Notes under the pieces: model-generated
What the model was told of the DNA's origin: nothing
The model's database searches: none
What the model saw: only the letters and a program-made list of their open reading frames with translations
Translations under genes and position numbers: made by a program
Part shown: positions 20,269 to 33,700 of the stretch, in pieces
Numbering within the stretch: the first letter of the stretch is position 1
Layout of the letters: every line of letters begins with the position of its first letter
Assembly (NCBI GenBank): GCA_034336665.1
Contig: CM067572.1
Coordinates: 5,200,286 to 5,264,285, forward strand
Source: Luscinia megarhynchos
Lineage: Eukaryota > Chordata > Aves > Passeriformes > Turdidae
Length of the DNA: 64,000 nt
Direction: 5' to 3'

Positions 20269-23200
20269 GTAAGGTTTTTCTTTTTAAAGAGCTAGTCAGA
20301 GTAGATGAAGGCCACTTGAACACACATTAACTATTAAAATAAAATTACAAAGCTGCACTCTTTTTTCCCTGCAAAAATCCTCTAGAATTTTGTACATTGA
20401 CTAATGAACTTTTAAAATCTTTTTCCTGTGGCAGGTATTTATGTTTGAGGCTTGGCTTGTAATTGTGCAAGAAATGAAAGTTGTTTGTTTTAGTTGACCT
20501 TCCTGATTTAAAAGAAATGTAAATACTTGCAGACCATTGCATTTTGTTTTATTCTGAAAACATTTTAAGGTAATGCACCTTGTTTTCATACTTTGGGAAG
20601 TATTTTTCTGGTGGGCCTGTTTCTTTCAGAGGCTGGCAGTGTAATGATGACAGAGGTTTAAAATAGATACCCCCTTTGAAGCTTGTGTCTATTAAAGTGT
20701 GTGGAAAGGAGTTCTCTGACCCATTGCAAAATAATTCTTTTGCCAACACAGAGCATAATGCATTCTGATGACACTCATAATTGCAGTACTTGCAGAGTAA
20801 TTACCCTGGCAGTTCATTTTCATATTGTTGGAATTCATATTTGCCTGTTCTGTTTAATTGAAAACTGCATACTTTGATCTGTGCACGTGTGGAAATGCTC
20901 GTTGGGTTTACCTTGACAGCAAATGTGTATTTACTTTGCAGCTAAAGCAAACATTTGGGTGTCTTACAGGAAAATGCATTTTTATCTCACTTTGTGATAC
21001 TACATCCCTGTGCAGCTGCATTTTTCCAAGGTACAGCCAGCCCAGGTAGGGGTGGATACTGGATGCTAAGGTGTTTATCCAACATATCAGGTTCCAGTGT
21101 TTTGAATTGTGCCAGAAACCAGTTTGTAGTCAGATTTTGGCCTCTGTCCTCAGATTAATTTGCAGATATTGCCTCTCTTTAGTTACACGTTACCTGTTAG
21201 TACCAGCTAAGGTTCTTCCAGAGAAAAAGGAAATGAGTTTGAGTTTTTGCCGCTCCTCACTCTGAGCTATGATGAAACTTGCTCTTTCTTTTGGCAAAGA
21301 AATGGTTGAACTTTTTGTATGTAACTGAGAGCACCTGGTTATGAAGTTATGTTATATTACGTTACGAAATGACCTGGTTCTTTAGGCTGAAGAGGGAAGG
21401 ACATCTCTGGACAGGATGAAGAGTAAAGACAATTTGGTAGTGCTTTGACACAGAATGGGAAGGCAGATTTGGGAGTAGAAATAAATAATAAAATAAAACT
21501 GACATCAAAGTTCAAATGGTGATGTGTGTGTGGGTGTGATTTTCCTGTATTAAAGTCAAGCCTCTAAGTTGAAGCTAAAATAAACACAGCTTTCCCTTTA
21601 ATGGACTTGGGCATTCTAGAAAGTCTTTTTAATAGAGTTCATATTGTATTTTGAGGTTAAATTACCCCAATAAAAATAATTCCTCTGTGTGCTTTCTGGA
21701 TATGAAGTTTAATCAGACTGTCTTGGAAAGAAGCCTGGGACTAATATGAGCATTTTCTTGATGTGATGTCTGCACATTTTCACAAGATGAGTAAAGGTCA
21801 TTCTCCTGTTGGATGAGAAATAACTTCCTTAAGCATGTTGGCAACACTAGATTTTTCTGCATTTTCTTTACAATGGTGATGTCATCAAGGTTAAGTTTAA
21901 ATTCACAGCTACAGGTAGTATCTAGAGGGTGAAACAATTGCTAAATTAGCAGTTGCTCTTTTTCAGTGATTGTAAGTCAAAATCGGGCTGGTTGTGGAAG
22001 AATTCTTCGTGGAAATCAGTGTTATCATCTGACCTCGGTTTTTTCCCAGTTTTTTTATCTTCTAAAAGCTGTCTGCTTTACAGCTCTGATAATGATATAA
22101 AGGAGTGAAGGTTTCCTTGTATGAGCAGATCTGGGGACTGGGGTGAAACTGCAGCTTGTGCATCCAGAGGGTTGGTTACTGGATAGGAGCTTATTTTGGT
22201 TATTACCAAGCTTGGGTGGCTTGAACACCATCTTTTTAGAGTGTAAATATTTTAAAGGCAGTGTTTTTTACAGCAGTGCATTCTGGGGGCATCTGTGTGT
22301 TCAGGATAAAAATGCATGTGACCTTGGTTTAGTAAAAGTACAAGAACAAATTCCATTGAATAGAAGCACATCTGAGAAGTTAAACAAAAAAATTCTTTTC
22401 TGCAGATTAAGCCTGGTGCCTTTCTCCTCCCTTTTAAACATTTAAACACACTCTTTACATGATGCTTAAGCTTTTAAGTCAAAGTTATGAGGTGCTTTAG
22501 CCAGGCCTGAGCCTGAGAACAAGACCCAAACCAGGACAATAACAAAATGACACAAAGATTGACTTCACCGTGCTTGCTGGATGAAGTGAAAACTGCTGAA
22601 ATATAATTCATATATCCTGGGATTTCACTGCCTGCTGGAACTAATCTCATTAACTTAAAACCACCTGAGGCTTAAGAGACATATACACTGCTGTGAGAAA
22701 TTATATTTATCTCATCCTAGGGGGAAATCCTTTCCCTCCCCTGGCTTACCTTACTTTTGACTTTGTCATTCTTGAATTACCAGGTCATTTCTCCCCCATG
22801 GGAAAGTCGTCGTAGCTCACAGCTATGCAATTACTGTATCTGAAGTTCACTGCTGTATGAATGCTGAGATCACTGTTCGAGGGTTTTCTTCTTAAATAAT
22901 TTCCGAGAGAAAACAAAGTCTGGAAAAATAATAGGTTAGCAGTTTACTTAAATAAAGTTCCTCCAGAGCTGCAGGAAACGATTCCAGAACTAAAAACACA
23001 GTATAAGGCAAACAGTATACTGAAAGAATTAAGGTATTTATTGCCTTTGTGAACAAAACACTGAGTTTCTTTAACCATTAAAGTTTAAGAGATTGATGGC
23101 CTCTGATAAGTGGTGATTGGATGCAGCAATCTCCAGTGCGAGGTGGCAGTTTGAAATCCCATCAGTGTCACCAGGGAGAGTTCTGGAGTCGAGGGATTGA

Positions 23201-25269
23201 TGGCTGCACTCCCATTTGGACTGGGACTAGATCCCAGATCTGCATTCAGTATCAAACCCAGCCAGAAGAAATACTCTGTTTGACATGGGAGGATTTTGGA
23301 TAAGGCTTTTACTGATAATCTTGTTGGACTTTGCAGCAAGGCAAAACGACCTTGTTCAAGTGTCTTTCAATGTGTGTCTACTTGTGAAAAAAATGAATAA
23401 ATCAATTTTGGGTTATCCATTAATCAGCTCAAATAGAAAGTTATATTAAGAAAAGACAGTAATGTAAAGACAGAGTGAGCTGTGAAAGCTAAAGCCTGAA
23501 GGCCTGGTGTCTGAGAGGGAGCAGGGAGTTTGTGTTGGGGAGGTGGAAGTTGCTGTCAGTGAAATGGAGGTGCCACTTCTGTGACTAAGAGAAATGACCA
23601 CTGAGCCAAACTGCATGTCATTTTTATTAAATCCCAGCTCAGAAGGTGATTTGTGGATTTGAATGATGGCTCTGTCAAAGTTCACTGTTTACAGTGGTTT
23701 ACTGGCCCTAAGTGACCATTTCCCAACCTGCCATTTAAATTGTTCTGTGTTGGTAATGTGTGTAAGGACAACAGTAGATGCAGTTGCAATTGCAGACCAA
23801 TTACAGTAATTGAAAAATGATAAAACTCTGTTTCTTTCATCTGCATGGGATGAAAGGGACCTGGTCTGTTGATAGGAATGCCCCATTAATTCTCTGTCAA
23901 TGCCCCATATTTAAGAGCCTCAGTGAAGTGTGTATGATATTGAAACAGTGAAGTGCATTAATGTCTCTGGATTAGGAGTCCATGTAATTATGTTGCTAAT
24001 TATGTGTTGTTGTGATCTTGTCTAAATGTAAGTGAATTTGGTCAAGTGTTTTTGTTTAATTTTGTTGAGTAATGAATAAATCAGTGAAGTCACAAATGGC
24101 TGCTGCTATTGTGTTGTTAAGAATAGAGTCTGTAGGGGTGAATGGTTGCTGAACTCTAGTGTACATTCCCTTTTCAGTCCTGCATAAATGAGTACAGCAT
24201 ATTCCAGTTTATTTAGTGATGGACAGGCTGTTAGTTCTTAAAATAGCTAAGGAGTAGGCACCTGACACCTTGAATGATTTATGTGTTTTCTTTGTAAGCT
24301 TGTTTCTGTTTTGTAACCTTTAAAATGTGGGTTTTATGAGCGATATCATTAAAATTTATACTCCCTCTAGTATGTGATGTTAGTCATTATTGCTCTGCTG
24401 TGCCTCCAGATCACCTGTCTGAATTATAAAGCAACCTTCCTTGGAGCTAAATAGTAATTTTTTTTTCCAAATGCGTGCTGACTTCATTATTTTTCATTGG
24501 TACTCCCTTACCAGAGCAGAGGCCAGAATCTGGCCTTTCCTGCTTTCCATCCAAGTGGGAAAGGTTACTGGGAGTAATTTTATATTTTTAAGAATGAAAT
24601 ATGAGGGGTCATTTAACTTAAGAGATCTGATATCAATCAGAAGGAACTTCCAGAGCATTTGTTTTGAAGTGTACACTATTTTTTCTTCTTTGTTAACTGA
24701 GATTGATATGCTCAGGAGGTGATGTAATGTTGTGCTGGGCTTTGTTACGCTAATTTAAAAGAGTTTCAGCAAAGAGTGAATCTCAGAGGAAAAAAAATGC
24801 TGATACTGAAAGTGAATCACAGTCCTTGATTCCATCAGTTGAGACTCTTAAAGATCTTATATACCAGGAAAGATTTTGTAAAAGGTTTGAAAGTTACACA
24901 TTTAGTCTACATCCTCAAATTGAAGGTGCCAAACGGGTTTATTCTGGAAACCTCCACAATACTCTAAAAGAAAGTTCTGGGTGTTTTCTTGAACAAATTA
25001 GTCCAACAGAAGTGGCAGTTTTGCTGAGCGGTGGATTTCTCCCCTGGTTTTCTGAAGGCTGTCAAGCAAACTGCTCTGTAACTCATAAAGATCACCCATC
25101 TCTTGCTTCTTACAGGGAATAAATGATCTTTATTCAGTTGTGGTATAGAGTAATTAATAGTGAACTTCCCAAACATGACTTACTAGCCAGCTTTCATGCA
25201 GAGGTGAGATGGAATTGTTTTTGGGTCAGTATGACTGCAGATGTTTTAATTTTTTCAAGTCTGCTTGCC
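20269..25269. other. Noncoding stretch, 20.3-25.3 kb
   Basis: No coding gene is recognisable. The frame at 24826-25122 (98 codons, ATG) reads somewhat protein-like but matches no family I know and has no clean acceptor. Two parts, about 20740-20880 and 23730-24030, are rich in homeodomain-type TAAT words and look like candidate conserved noncoding sequence. The remainder is plain AT-rich DNA. Confidence 0.55.
23730..24030. other. Candidate conserved noncoding element
   Basis: This block is dense in TAAT/ATTA words and short palindromes: GTTGCAATTGCAGACC, CCAATTACAGTAATTG, CCCATTAATTC, GCATTAATGTC, GTAATTATG and GCTAATTATG. It has no repeats or long homopolymers. Vertebrate developmental enhancers often have this texture. 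Conservation cannot be judged from one sequence, so this is an inference from composition only. Confidence 0.2.
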
Positions 25270-25626
25270 TAGAATGAGATGGATTCCAACCATTAACCCA
25301 GCACTTCCCAGATGTCCCAGTGCCACATCTTGAACATATCTCTGGCCCTGGGGATTCAGCCACGTCCCTGGGCACCCATGCCAGGTGTGACACACCTTTC
25401 AGTGAAGAAATTTATCCTAGTAGTCAGCCTAAAACTTGCCCTGGCACAGCTTGTGGCAGCTTCCTCTTGTCCTTTTGCTTGTTAGTTGGGAGACCAACCC
25501 CAGCTTCCTTTCAGGTGGTTGTAGAGAGTGATCAGGCTCTTTTTTTCCTGGCTGAACACCCTCAACTCCCTCAGCTGCTCCTCAAAGGACTTTTTCTCCT
25601 GTGCCTTCACCAGCTTCATCTCTCAA
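25270..25626 (-). mobile_element. CR1 LINE 3' region fragment
   Basis: Read on the + strand this is antisense CR1 over about 355 bp: GGATTCCAACCATTAACCCA near the start, CTTTCAGTGAAGAAATTTAT in the middle, then GCAGCTTCCTCTTGTCC, CCTTTCAGGTGGTTGTAGAG, GGCTGAACACCCTCAACTCC, and GCCTTCACCAGCTTCAT at the end. The block order matches recalled avian CR1 consensus throughout. The octamer end is not visible on the left. The 178-codon + frame at 25320-25856 lies mostly in this antisense CR1 and is not a gene. Confidence 0.92.
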
Positions 25627-27301
25627 AAGATGCTAGAGTGTGCAAAAGAGCTGGGATTCAGGCTCCTTGTAGCAATGCCTCTATGGTTTTTTTTGTGTGT
25701 GTTTATATTTTCCTTACAAAACCTTATCATTGTAATACAAATGATTTACTGATGTTAACAGAGGATAAAATACTAATTTCAGTGCAGCCTGAGGCTACCA
25801 TGTTATATTCAGTGCTGTCATCTAGTTTCGTTGAGAGATATGTGATACAGCACTAGAAAATGAGTTTGAACAACAAAAAATGTGTTATTGCTGGAAAACA
25901 TAAGAATGAATATGTCAGATAAGAGTTATGTCAGAATAAGTGCACTCAAGCACGGGATCCTCAAGCCAGTGGCCTTTTCCTGCAATAGGTGCTATCACAT
26001 TGCTTGTTCTTACAGTTATTAAAATTCCTTGTCTGCTTCTGTTCCCAGAATGATTATTCTCTCAGTATTTGCAAGGCAAGTTCATGTTACAGATTTCTTA
26101 ATTTGTTTTTGTAATAAAGAAAATGCGAGCATCAGAGGTTCCTGCATTGGACACTTCCAGCAACATAATTCTAGAGCTGGAAGGAAGCTGAGTTTACACT
26201 CCTAATATCAGCTGGGGGCTGTTTCAAGATTCTTGTCCTCTCCACACACACTGCAACTAGACTTTTAGATTAAAGTAATGCTATCAGGTTGAAGTTTAAT
26301 TTGCTCCATGCTACTTACACATATTTTAAATTGTGAGTGGACTCCATACAGAAATGTCAGGGAGATGGTGAAGGAGGTGGAAAGAAGAGAGAGCTGTGAT
26401 GGTGATTAGAGGAGGCTTAGTTGAGTTTTTCATGGGTTTAATGCTTTCCAAACTGAAGGGTAGAGGATTGAAAGTGAAGGGCACACTCCTTGTTGTGGGA
26501 AAGTGGTGGAGTGATCCTAATGCAGAATCTCATTAAAGCAACTGTCAGGATTCCTCTATTTTACCATCACCTCCCCTATTCTATAAGAGGCAGCTGTCGT
26601 TTGGAGTGAGCATACTGCCAAAGAGGCATTTACAAATAAATGAAAAATGTCACAATTGATTTTGCTCATTTCAGAGGACTCCGTGTCAGCTTTGTCACAA
26701 ACCCTTTGTTATTCTCTCTTTCAAGTCTCTTGTCTGAACTTTGGAAATAACTTTGGTTCTTGGATCCTTCTGTTGACCCGGGGTAAGCTCCCTGGATTAT
26801 GACTTTTTATTAACATTTGTGCAACAGTTAAATAACATTGACTTTTCAGTGCCTATGAAGGATGAAATGCTAGAAGTTCTTACCAATTACCTTATGAGTA
26901 ATACAATCCACGCTTGAGAATACCACTAAAAACCAGATTTATTTTGTAGTTTCTCCTATAGAAGTATTTTCACATTATGGTAATTACTTTGCAAAATGTT
27001 GTGTGCCATGGTAGTAGCCACATAAAATATGAATAGCTATGTGGTTTTATTTGTTTCTAAAGAATATGTACTTCTAAGGTTGATAGTGTTCTTTTCTTCC
27101 ATATTTATAATTTCTCTCTTTCTGTATGTTTGATGGTTATGGTGCATTTTCCTGCTTGTGAGGAGATCAAAAGGTTGTTATGTATTTGCTGGCTGAATAA
27201 GTAAACTTGATGTGCAATGTCAGTCTACCCCTTTTAATGCAAAAGTGTTGCCATAAGATTGGATGTCTGTTGAAATGTCATTATAAGAAATAGTTGAGAT
27301 G

Positions 27302-27324
27302 GTTTAGATATGAAGTATCTAAAC
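27302..27324. repeat. Perfect 9-bp inverted repeat
   Basis: GTTTAGATA and TATCTAAAC are separated by 5 bases (TGAAG). It is a short hairpin in AT-rich DNA and is probably incidental. Confidence 0.8.
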
Positions 27325-30300
27325 TACAATTATATCTAACAAAAGTGGCTTAGTTATTTTTTTCCTCCAGCGTCAGTTTTTGAGATTGCAATCAAAAATA
27401 CAGTGCTTTACTAAAATTGCTGTGAAAAAACTTCATTAACACCCAGAAAAATACCTGTGATGCTTTAAATAGGAGTTGAAGATTTCTGAAGACAGACCTA
27501 GTGTCATTTTTGCCCATGCTGCATTTTCTGTGATGTCCAGGAAGTGTAACCTGCAAATAGTAATAGGACAAGAGATTACCACTTTCCACTAACTTCAACA
27601 AATAAACTCACACCATATAGAAAGAATTGGTTTGTGATGGTTTTGTATTTCTAAGGGGTTCTTCAACAGCAGTTTACGTGTGTTTTGCCATCTGGCAAAC
27701 AGTGAAACATCCCTCTTTCAATGAATGTTTTTTATAGCATATGAAAAAAGCCCTGCTGCATTTCATCACTGTTGCTATTACCAGATTTTTATAAATGAGA
27801 GAACTAAAGAAAATCACATTGCTGTCACTTTTGTTCTCTCCAAACTCCTGAGAATTTGGGGAAGAATTGGATTCCATTAGGAAAACTAGAACAATTTATG
27901 ATGTCACCTGCCCTGTGTGCAGGTTTTGCATCTTTTTCTCCTGGGATTTGAATGTAGCTTGATGAGCTCTCCTTTAGCACTGCAGAAATCTGCTTGCATT
28001 GCTGTATGGATATTTGTCAGCTGTTCAGGCATTTTGAATGCATTATATTTCATAACTGATTTTTGCTGTTCTGATATACCTTTTGCTTAATTAGAATGAA
28101 ATGTATTGAATTTGTTCAAGAAGAGAATTTTCACTGAATATTTGAAATAACTGTTGAATTTCCTGAAAGTTCAGACTTTTTTTCTTTTTTTAACTAGAAA
28201 TCTGAAACTTGTTAAGTAGAGCTTTCAAAGAACACCCTTAATTTGTACTTTGGACAGTTTTGTTTACATGGTAGTACAAAGTTTGTGGCTAAGGTGTCTA
28301 GGGCAGTCTCTAATACTGTATTTTTAGTAGTGGGCTGCCCAACCTTGCTGTTCTATTTGTGTTAGAAGATTTAAAAAAAAATCTAAGATATGAATCTATA
28401 AAGACAGAAACTGAGTTCTGGCAGTGTGGAAGATGATGACACAGTCTCAAGGAATGAACCAGACAGTTCAAGGCTGTTATATTTGTGTAATTAATTAATA
28501 TTACCGCAAAGAGAGATGGAAGGAAGGAAAGCTATGAGGAAAATAAAGAACTCATCCTTATCAGGTGTATTCATTCCCCAAACTCCACCCTCCCATTTGA
28601 CTTGGTAAATTGTTTTGAGGTAAATCTAAATGGAAATCATTTCACATCTGAATGAGGCATGCACTTAGGAGTAAAGCAGTGCTGCAAAGGCCAATCCAGA
28701 ACTCTCTCAAAATGCCTTGGAACAATAATTTTTAAAATATGACTTGGCAGATTTGCAGAAGCTTAGACTTTCACTCACCAAATTTTAACTCAGCCACTTT
28801 TGATCACATTTGGTGTTACTGATGTTGATGTGTCCCGGCTTCTAAGAGCTGAGCATACTCTGAACCGTGGTTTTGCAGATGTGAATATCTGTGCCCCAGC
28901 TGTTGGGATATATGGGCATTAATTCCATGTATTAGTCTGAATCATGAGATTGCTCTTGGGTGCTGGGTATTCCTACAGAAATGTCATGGCTGGCAACATT
29001 GCCACGAGTTAGAAAATAACTTTAGTAGGAGATTGTCTAACATGTCCACCCAGCAAATAGCAAAAACAGATTAATAAAATAAAGGAGAAACATGTGAACA
29101 CCACCCCTGCTTATTCAGTTCACTAAGGAACTTGCAGGTTGGGAATGAGCCTAGGAAGAGCCAAAGGGATGCACAGTACATTTGTTGCAATGAGAACCCT
29201 TCATGGAAGTGAACCAAAGGCAGTCCTGTGCTGCTAATACAGGTTTCCTGTAAGCTTATTTTCAGCCAGGAGGAAGTGCACTGAGAGCTCTATCTCTCTG
29301 CATCAGTTTCTGTTCTTAAACTGCAAGTGAAAATGTTACATCTATTAAAATTTAATTTCAGCTGATGGTGGCCCATTCCCCAGTGCCCCCTCAGTAATTA
29401 GACTTTGCTGTGCATGCTGACAGTTGATCAGTTCCTGGACCCAGAATATTCTTTCACCCTATTTCCTTACACAGATCTCTCTTCCTTTTTAATTTAATAA
29501 AGGTGCTGTATTTCTAAGTCATGGGGATGCTGGTCTCATTTCAGGAGGATGAATCACAGACCCTTCCCAGTGCCCAATTTTTCATGGAATATGACAGCTT
29601 TTCTGTATATGAAGCAAAAAAACAATTGATGAAGAGGGGAGGATGGGGGAGGTAAAGGATGATAACCTGGTCAAGTAAGGAAAGAAGTTTTGGAGGAGCT
29701 ACTATTCATGAGTTTGTCAGTTAAGTTATTACAAATTCACTTTTATAATATCTACTTTCAAATCCTGAAGATCATTCCTAGTTGAAACCAGCCAGGTTTT
29801 TAGCACCTCCTCATGATTTGCAGCATGTTATTTCTTAAATTAAATTCCATATTACTCTATTGACTTTAGAGAGGTCGCTCATGCAATAAACAAATCGTTC
29901 CTCACCTCTTTGTATCTGAGGCTCTGCTCTGTGCTGCTGCCCCCTTTCAGCTGTTGCAGAAAAAATATTATCCAACTGGTGTCCTCTCAAGTGTTTTGTG
30001 TTGTTGCTTTATAAATTGCAAGTGATGTAATAGAACTCAGAGCAGAAAGGACATGTGGAAAAGACAATGCTAAACAAACAATTTGCAGCTCCTCATTGCC
30101 ATTGCTGAACGAGTTGGTTTTAGGTAATTTGCTATTCAAACAGGAATAATGAGGTTAAATGTGCCCTGCTCATTTTCATTGTGGCACAATGGTCAAGCCT
30201 GAACCACTTAATTTGAGGGGGTTGGACAGGGCAAAGAAAATTGCTAATCATGTGCTTAATTGATCATTCTCTCACGATTGCCTCTAGCTGTAGCGTGTTC

Positions 30301-30695
30301 ACCATGGTCTGGGATTAGCCATCAGAAAATCACTGAGACCATACAGGAACATGCCATGGAGCAGCCTAATGGGGAAATGCTTCACTTGCTGCCAACTGAG
30401 CAGAGCAAAGGCAGTGCAAGGTCTCGTGCTGAACCCCAGAAACCAAAGTTTTTGGTTAAAACTTGACTTGTAATGCCTGTGGTGTGATCATCTTTGCATA
30501 GTGTATTTGGGGAGGCTGGGAGGTGCCTTTGACTACATTTCTTGGGGTCATTATTTTAGCAAGGGCGTCTCGGGAATGTTTTCAGCACAGAAAAGCATTA
30601 GCAGAACCTAATGCATTTTTGAGCTTTCTCTATGAAATTGTAGTATTTGCTTAAGCAACAAATAATGGTAATTACAGCTGGGGTTGGTGATTTGA

Positions 30696-30745
30696 TTTTT
30701 TTTTTTGGTTGTTTTAATTTTGTTTGTTTTTTGGGGTTTTTTTTT
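30696..30745 (+). repeat. T/G low-complexity tract
   Basis: Runs of T (11, 6 and 9 long) are broken by GG, G and GGGG. The tract is typical of polypyrimidine or retroposon-tail-like low-complexity DNA and has no gene content. Confidence 0.85.
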
Positions 30746-33700
30746 AACATTTCCTAGAGCAAAAGTGTTTGAAATCCCATTCAGAATTGGTTTCCAAGTT
30801 CATATGCCTGCATATAGATTGGAATTACTGTAAGAAAAATCAATGAATTGCCATTGTGTTAATAGTATTGGCTCCATTTGATAAGTGTGTCCTTGGGCAT
30901 TTTTCAGAATTGTAGCTATAATTTATGTGTGCTGAATACAATTCCTATGAGTCTTCTGTAGCTCTAGAAACAGGTTATGCAAACTTGTCACCAATAACAG
31001 AGGTCTCCAGGGGAGTGATGGTTTTGAACAATGTCTTCATATAAAGGAAACAAATACAGCCTTCCATCCCCCACCATCTGTTTTAGGAGCATTCCCTTAT
31101 TTTCTACTGTTTTGGGGAAGAATTTGGCTTAATGTTCTTGAATTAAGTATAATAATTAAGATTTTTAACATTTGTAAAAGCTTGACTTGCATGCAGGAGG
31201 TAGATTGTGACGGCCTGACATGCTGTATAAAATGATACATAAGTAGAGCAATGTTTTCATCAACAGAAATGTGTTGCTGTTCAAAGTTGATTCTCTCTGT
31301 AGGGTGCCATAAAGTAATTAGAAGACCATAACATGATCCTTCAGTATTGCATTAATTCCTTTAGAGGGATGAATTAATCTTTTCTGACTGCAGTAGTGCA
31401 TGACTGGCCATGGAAATGCCACTGAACTATAAAATCATCTGTAAAACAAAGAACAGTTTTTCTAGAGTGGCAAGTTTATTTTACAAAACTCATAAAAGGC
31501 TCATGCTTTTAGTGATTGTTGCTTGTAGCAAACTGGAAGTGAAAGTATTTATCTTAAAATTAAAAATCGACACGGAATGCTGTAAAGAAATTGCCTTAAA
31601 GAAAACTGCATGTAAAATATTCGTCTTCTGTGAGGACTGAAGACTGTTGGAAGGTCTGTGCCAACACAAGAAGAATCTCTTGTTACAGATGAGTTTTTGC
31701 AGCTGTTGTAAACTAATCCAGCAATGGCTGCATACTGTAAATTTAAAGGATGAGAATTTTGAGCAGTTTTCTTTTTCCCAACAGTGGAGTGGAGAGCTGG
31801 GTTTGTATAGTGAGACAGTGTTATAAATTAGCATTGATTGGGCTTTTCTCGGATTATTTGTTAACTGAGCAATGCTCTAGGCAGGAGTTTGTAATAGGGG
31901 CTTGTGCTGGCTGGAAGGGACACTGACCATGCACTGCTCAGATGGGGCAAGACTGGAAATACTTCATGGGTTTGATCAGAAAAGATTCTGTGTGCAACCC
32001 CTCTAAGCTGACATGTTTGCCCTGCTTACAGTAGGAATTCCAAAACCCACAAGGACGTTATTTTGTCATTTTTCTGTTCTTCCCCTCTAGAGCATCTTTC
32101 TGAGTGTGCTGTGAAGTGTGTTGCAATTGAGACGTTCTTTCCAGCCCACCAGACTTGTGTGTTTCAGTTTGTGCTCAGCATTAATCCTTTGTGTACTTCT
32201 GTTTTCAGGTGCAGTGCTGGAAGTGGCCCTTGCTGCCATTCCCAAAATAAAGCCCTTTTCTTGAAGAAATGAGACCTTGAGGTCTAGTTTGCTATGGCAG
32301 AGGCGTTGGGAATTTGCAACAAAAATTCAGAAGTCTAATTAAGGAAGCATTGAATTTAAGGCCTGCCTTGACTGTTTCTCTCAGGTCAATGGTTCTGTGA
32401 TTTTGTGGAGGCTGCATGCCTTAGCACAAAGAAAGGCATGAGTGGTTCCATATGTGCAAATTAGAACTAATGACTCTCTTGTATGACACATGAAGGGAGC
32501 CTTTAGTTTCAAGCAAGGGAGTACAATCACTATTTCTTAGTTGCTAGATATTGAGTGTGCAAAGCCAAATTTTCAGTGAAGGTATAGATTATTATTTCTC
32601 AAATGGCTATTGAAAAACAAAAGAAAATGTGGAAGCTGAAATAGGTGCTTCACACCCTGCTGTAGTTAAGGGCAGAGGTGCAATATTTGACATCCTCATG
32701 GTATTCTCAGTATACTTAATAATTCTTTAGGACTATGCTGTTCTAATTATAGCACATCTGAGTTCAGAAAGAGTGTTTCATATAGCCTTAGGGCCTATGA
32801 AGGAGATAATCTTCTTGGGAGTTCTGACATTTGTTTTAATGGAATCAAGCAGAAATGCTAGGCTGGAGTGACATTTAAATGTGATCAGCAATACTGATCA
32901 GCAATCAGGAAATCAAACTGTTCAGCTGTTTACTTGAGACTCCTTTATGTAACATATTGTCAATTGTAAGGGTTTTTTTAATATTTTCTTAGAGTAAGGC
33001 TCTCCCTCTATGAATAAACCATCGCTATGCTGGTGATGTGGATGACAAGGCTCTGATGGATTTCAGCAACATTATGAATCTCACCTGCTGGAGGTTCAGT
33101 TTCTGTGCACGGATACAGAATTGCTCAAAGCAGAATGTTTCTCCCTCCTCGGATGAACACTTTTGATGCTCCAAGGCGTCTCAGCGAGTTAGGGAAGAGA
33201 GCTCAACTCCACAGAGATAAATGTTTTGCAGTGGTTTTAGTCTCACAAAAAGCTGGAGCCAGAACCAAGAAATGGAACAATTTTTGATTAAAAAGATCAT
33301 CCCAGCTCCCCTCCCCAAACAAAGCACCTGCACAGGAAATAAATGATATTGTAATTAGAGTAACAGAGCTTTCAGCTTCAATGAGGAGACTGTCCAGTAG
33401 TGAGGCTTGCAGAAAATGGAACTTCCATTGTTTAGAGACAGGATTGAGGGGTTTGAAGGGCAGGTCCAGCTTTTTGGGAACCTTCTCTAAGGGTTATGTA
33501 TTGCTGTTGTTTTCACCTTGGCTCCTCCAAGTCCACCTGTGTCCTCTCTAAAAATCAGCTATACCTGATGTCCTAAAACACTGCCCTGCGAGTCACTGAC
33601 TTTGTCACTGCAGACCTTTTGGATTTGTTATGAGTTCACTGAGCAATATTTATTACAAGCTGTGTATTAGCTGTACAAGCTGTTATTTTTACAAAAAATG

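Noticed and set aside
24826..25122. 98-codon ATG frame that reads somewhat protein-like
   Set aside because: No recognised family, no clean acceptor near its start, and AT-rich codon use like the surrounding noncoding DNA.
25320..25856. 178-codon open frame on the + strand
   Set aside because: It lies mostly over antisense CR1 sequence (25270-25626). Its residues follow the CR1 reverse complement, not a host protein.
26158..26215. ATTCTAGAGCTGGAAGGAAG, resembling an antisense CR1 or MIR-like end
   Set aside because: Only one short block resembles a repeat terminus, and the following sequence does not continue the pattern.
32372..32400. CAATGGTTCTGTGATTTT, resembling a sense CR1 tail with octamer
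   Set aside because: The upstream bases do not match the CR1 3' region, so it is too short to call.
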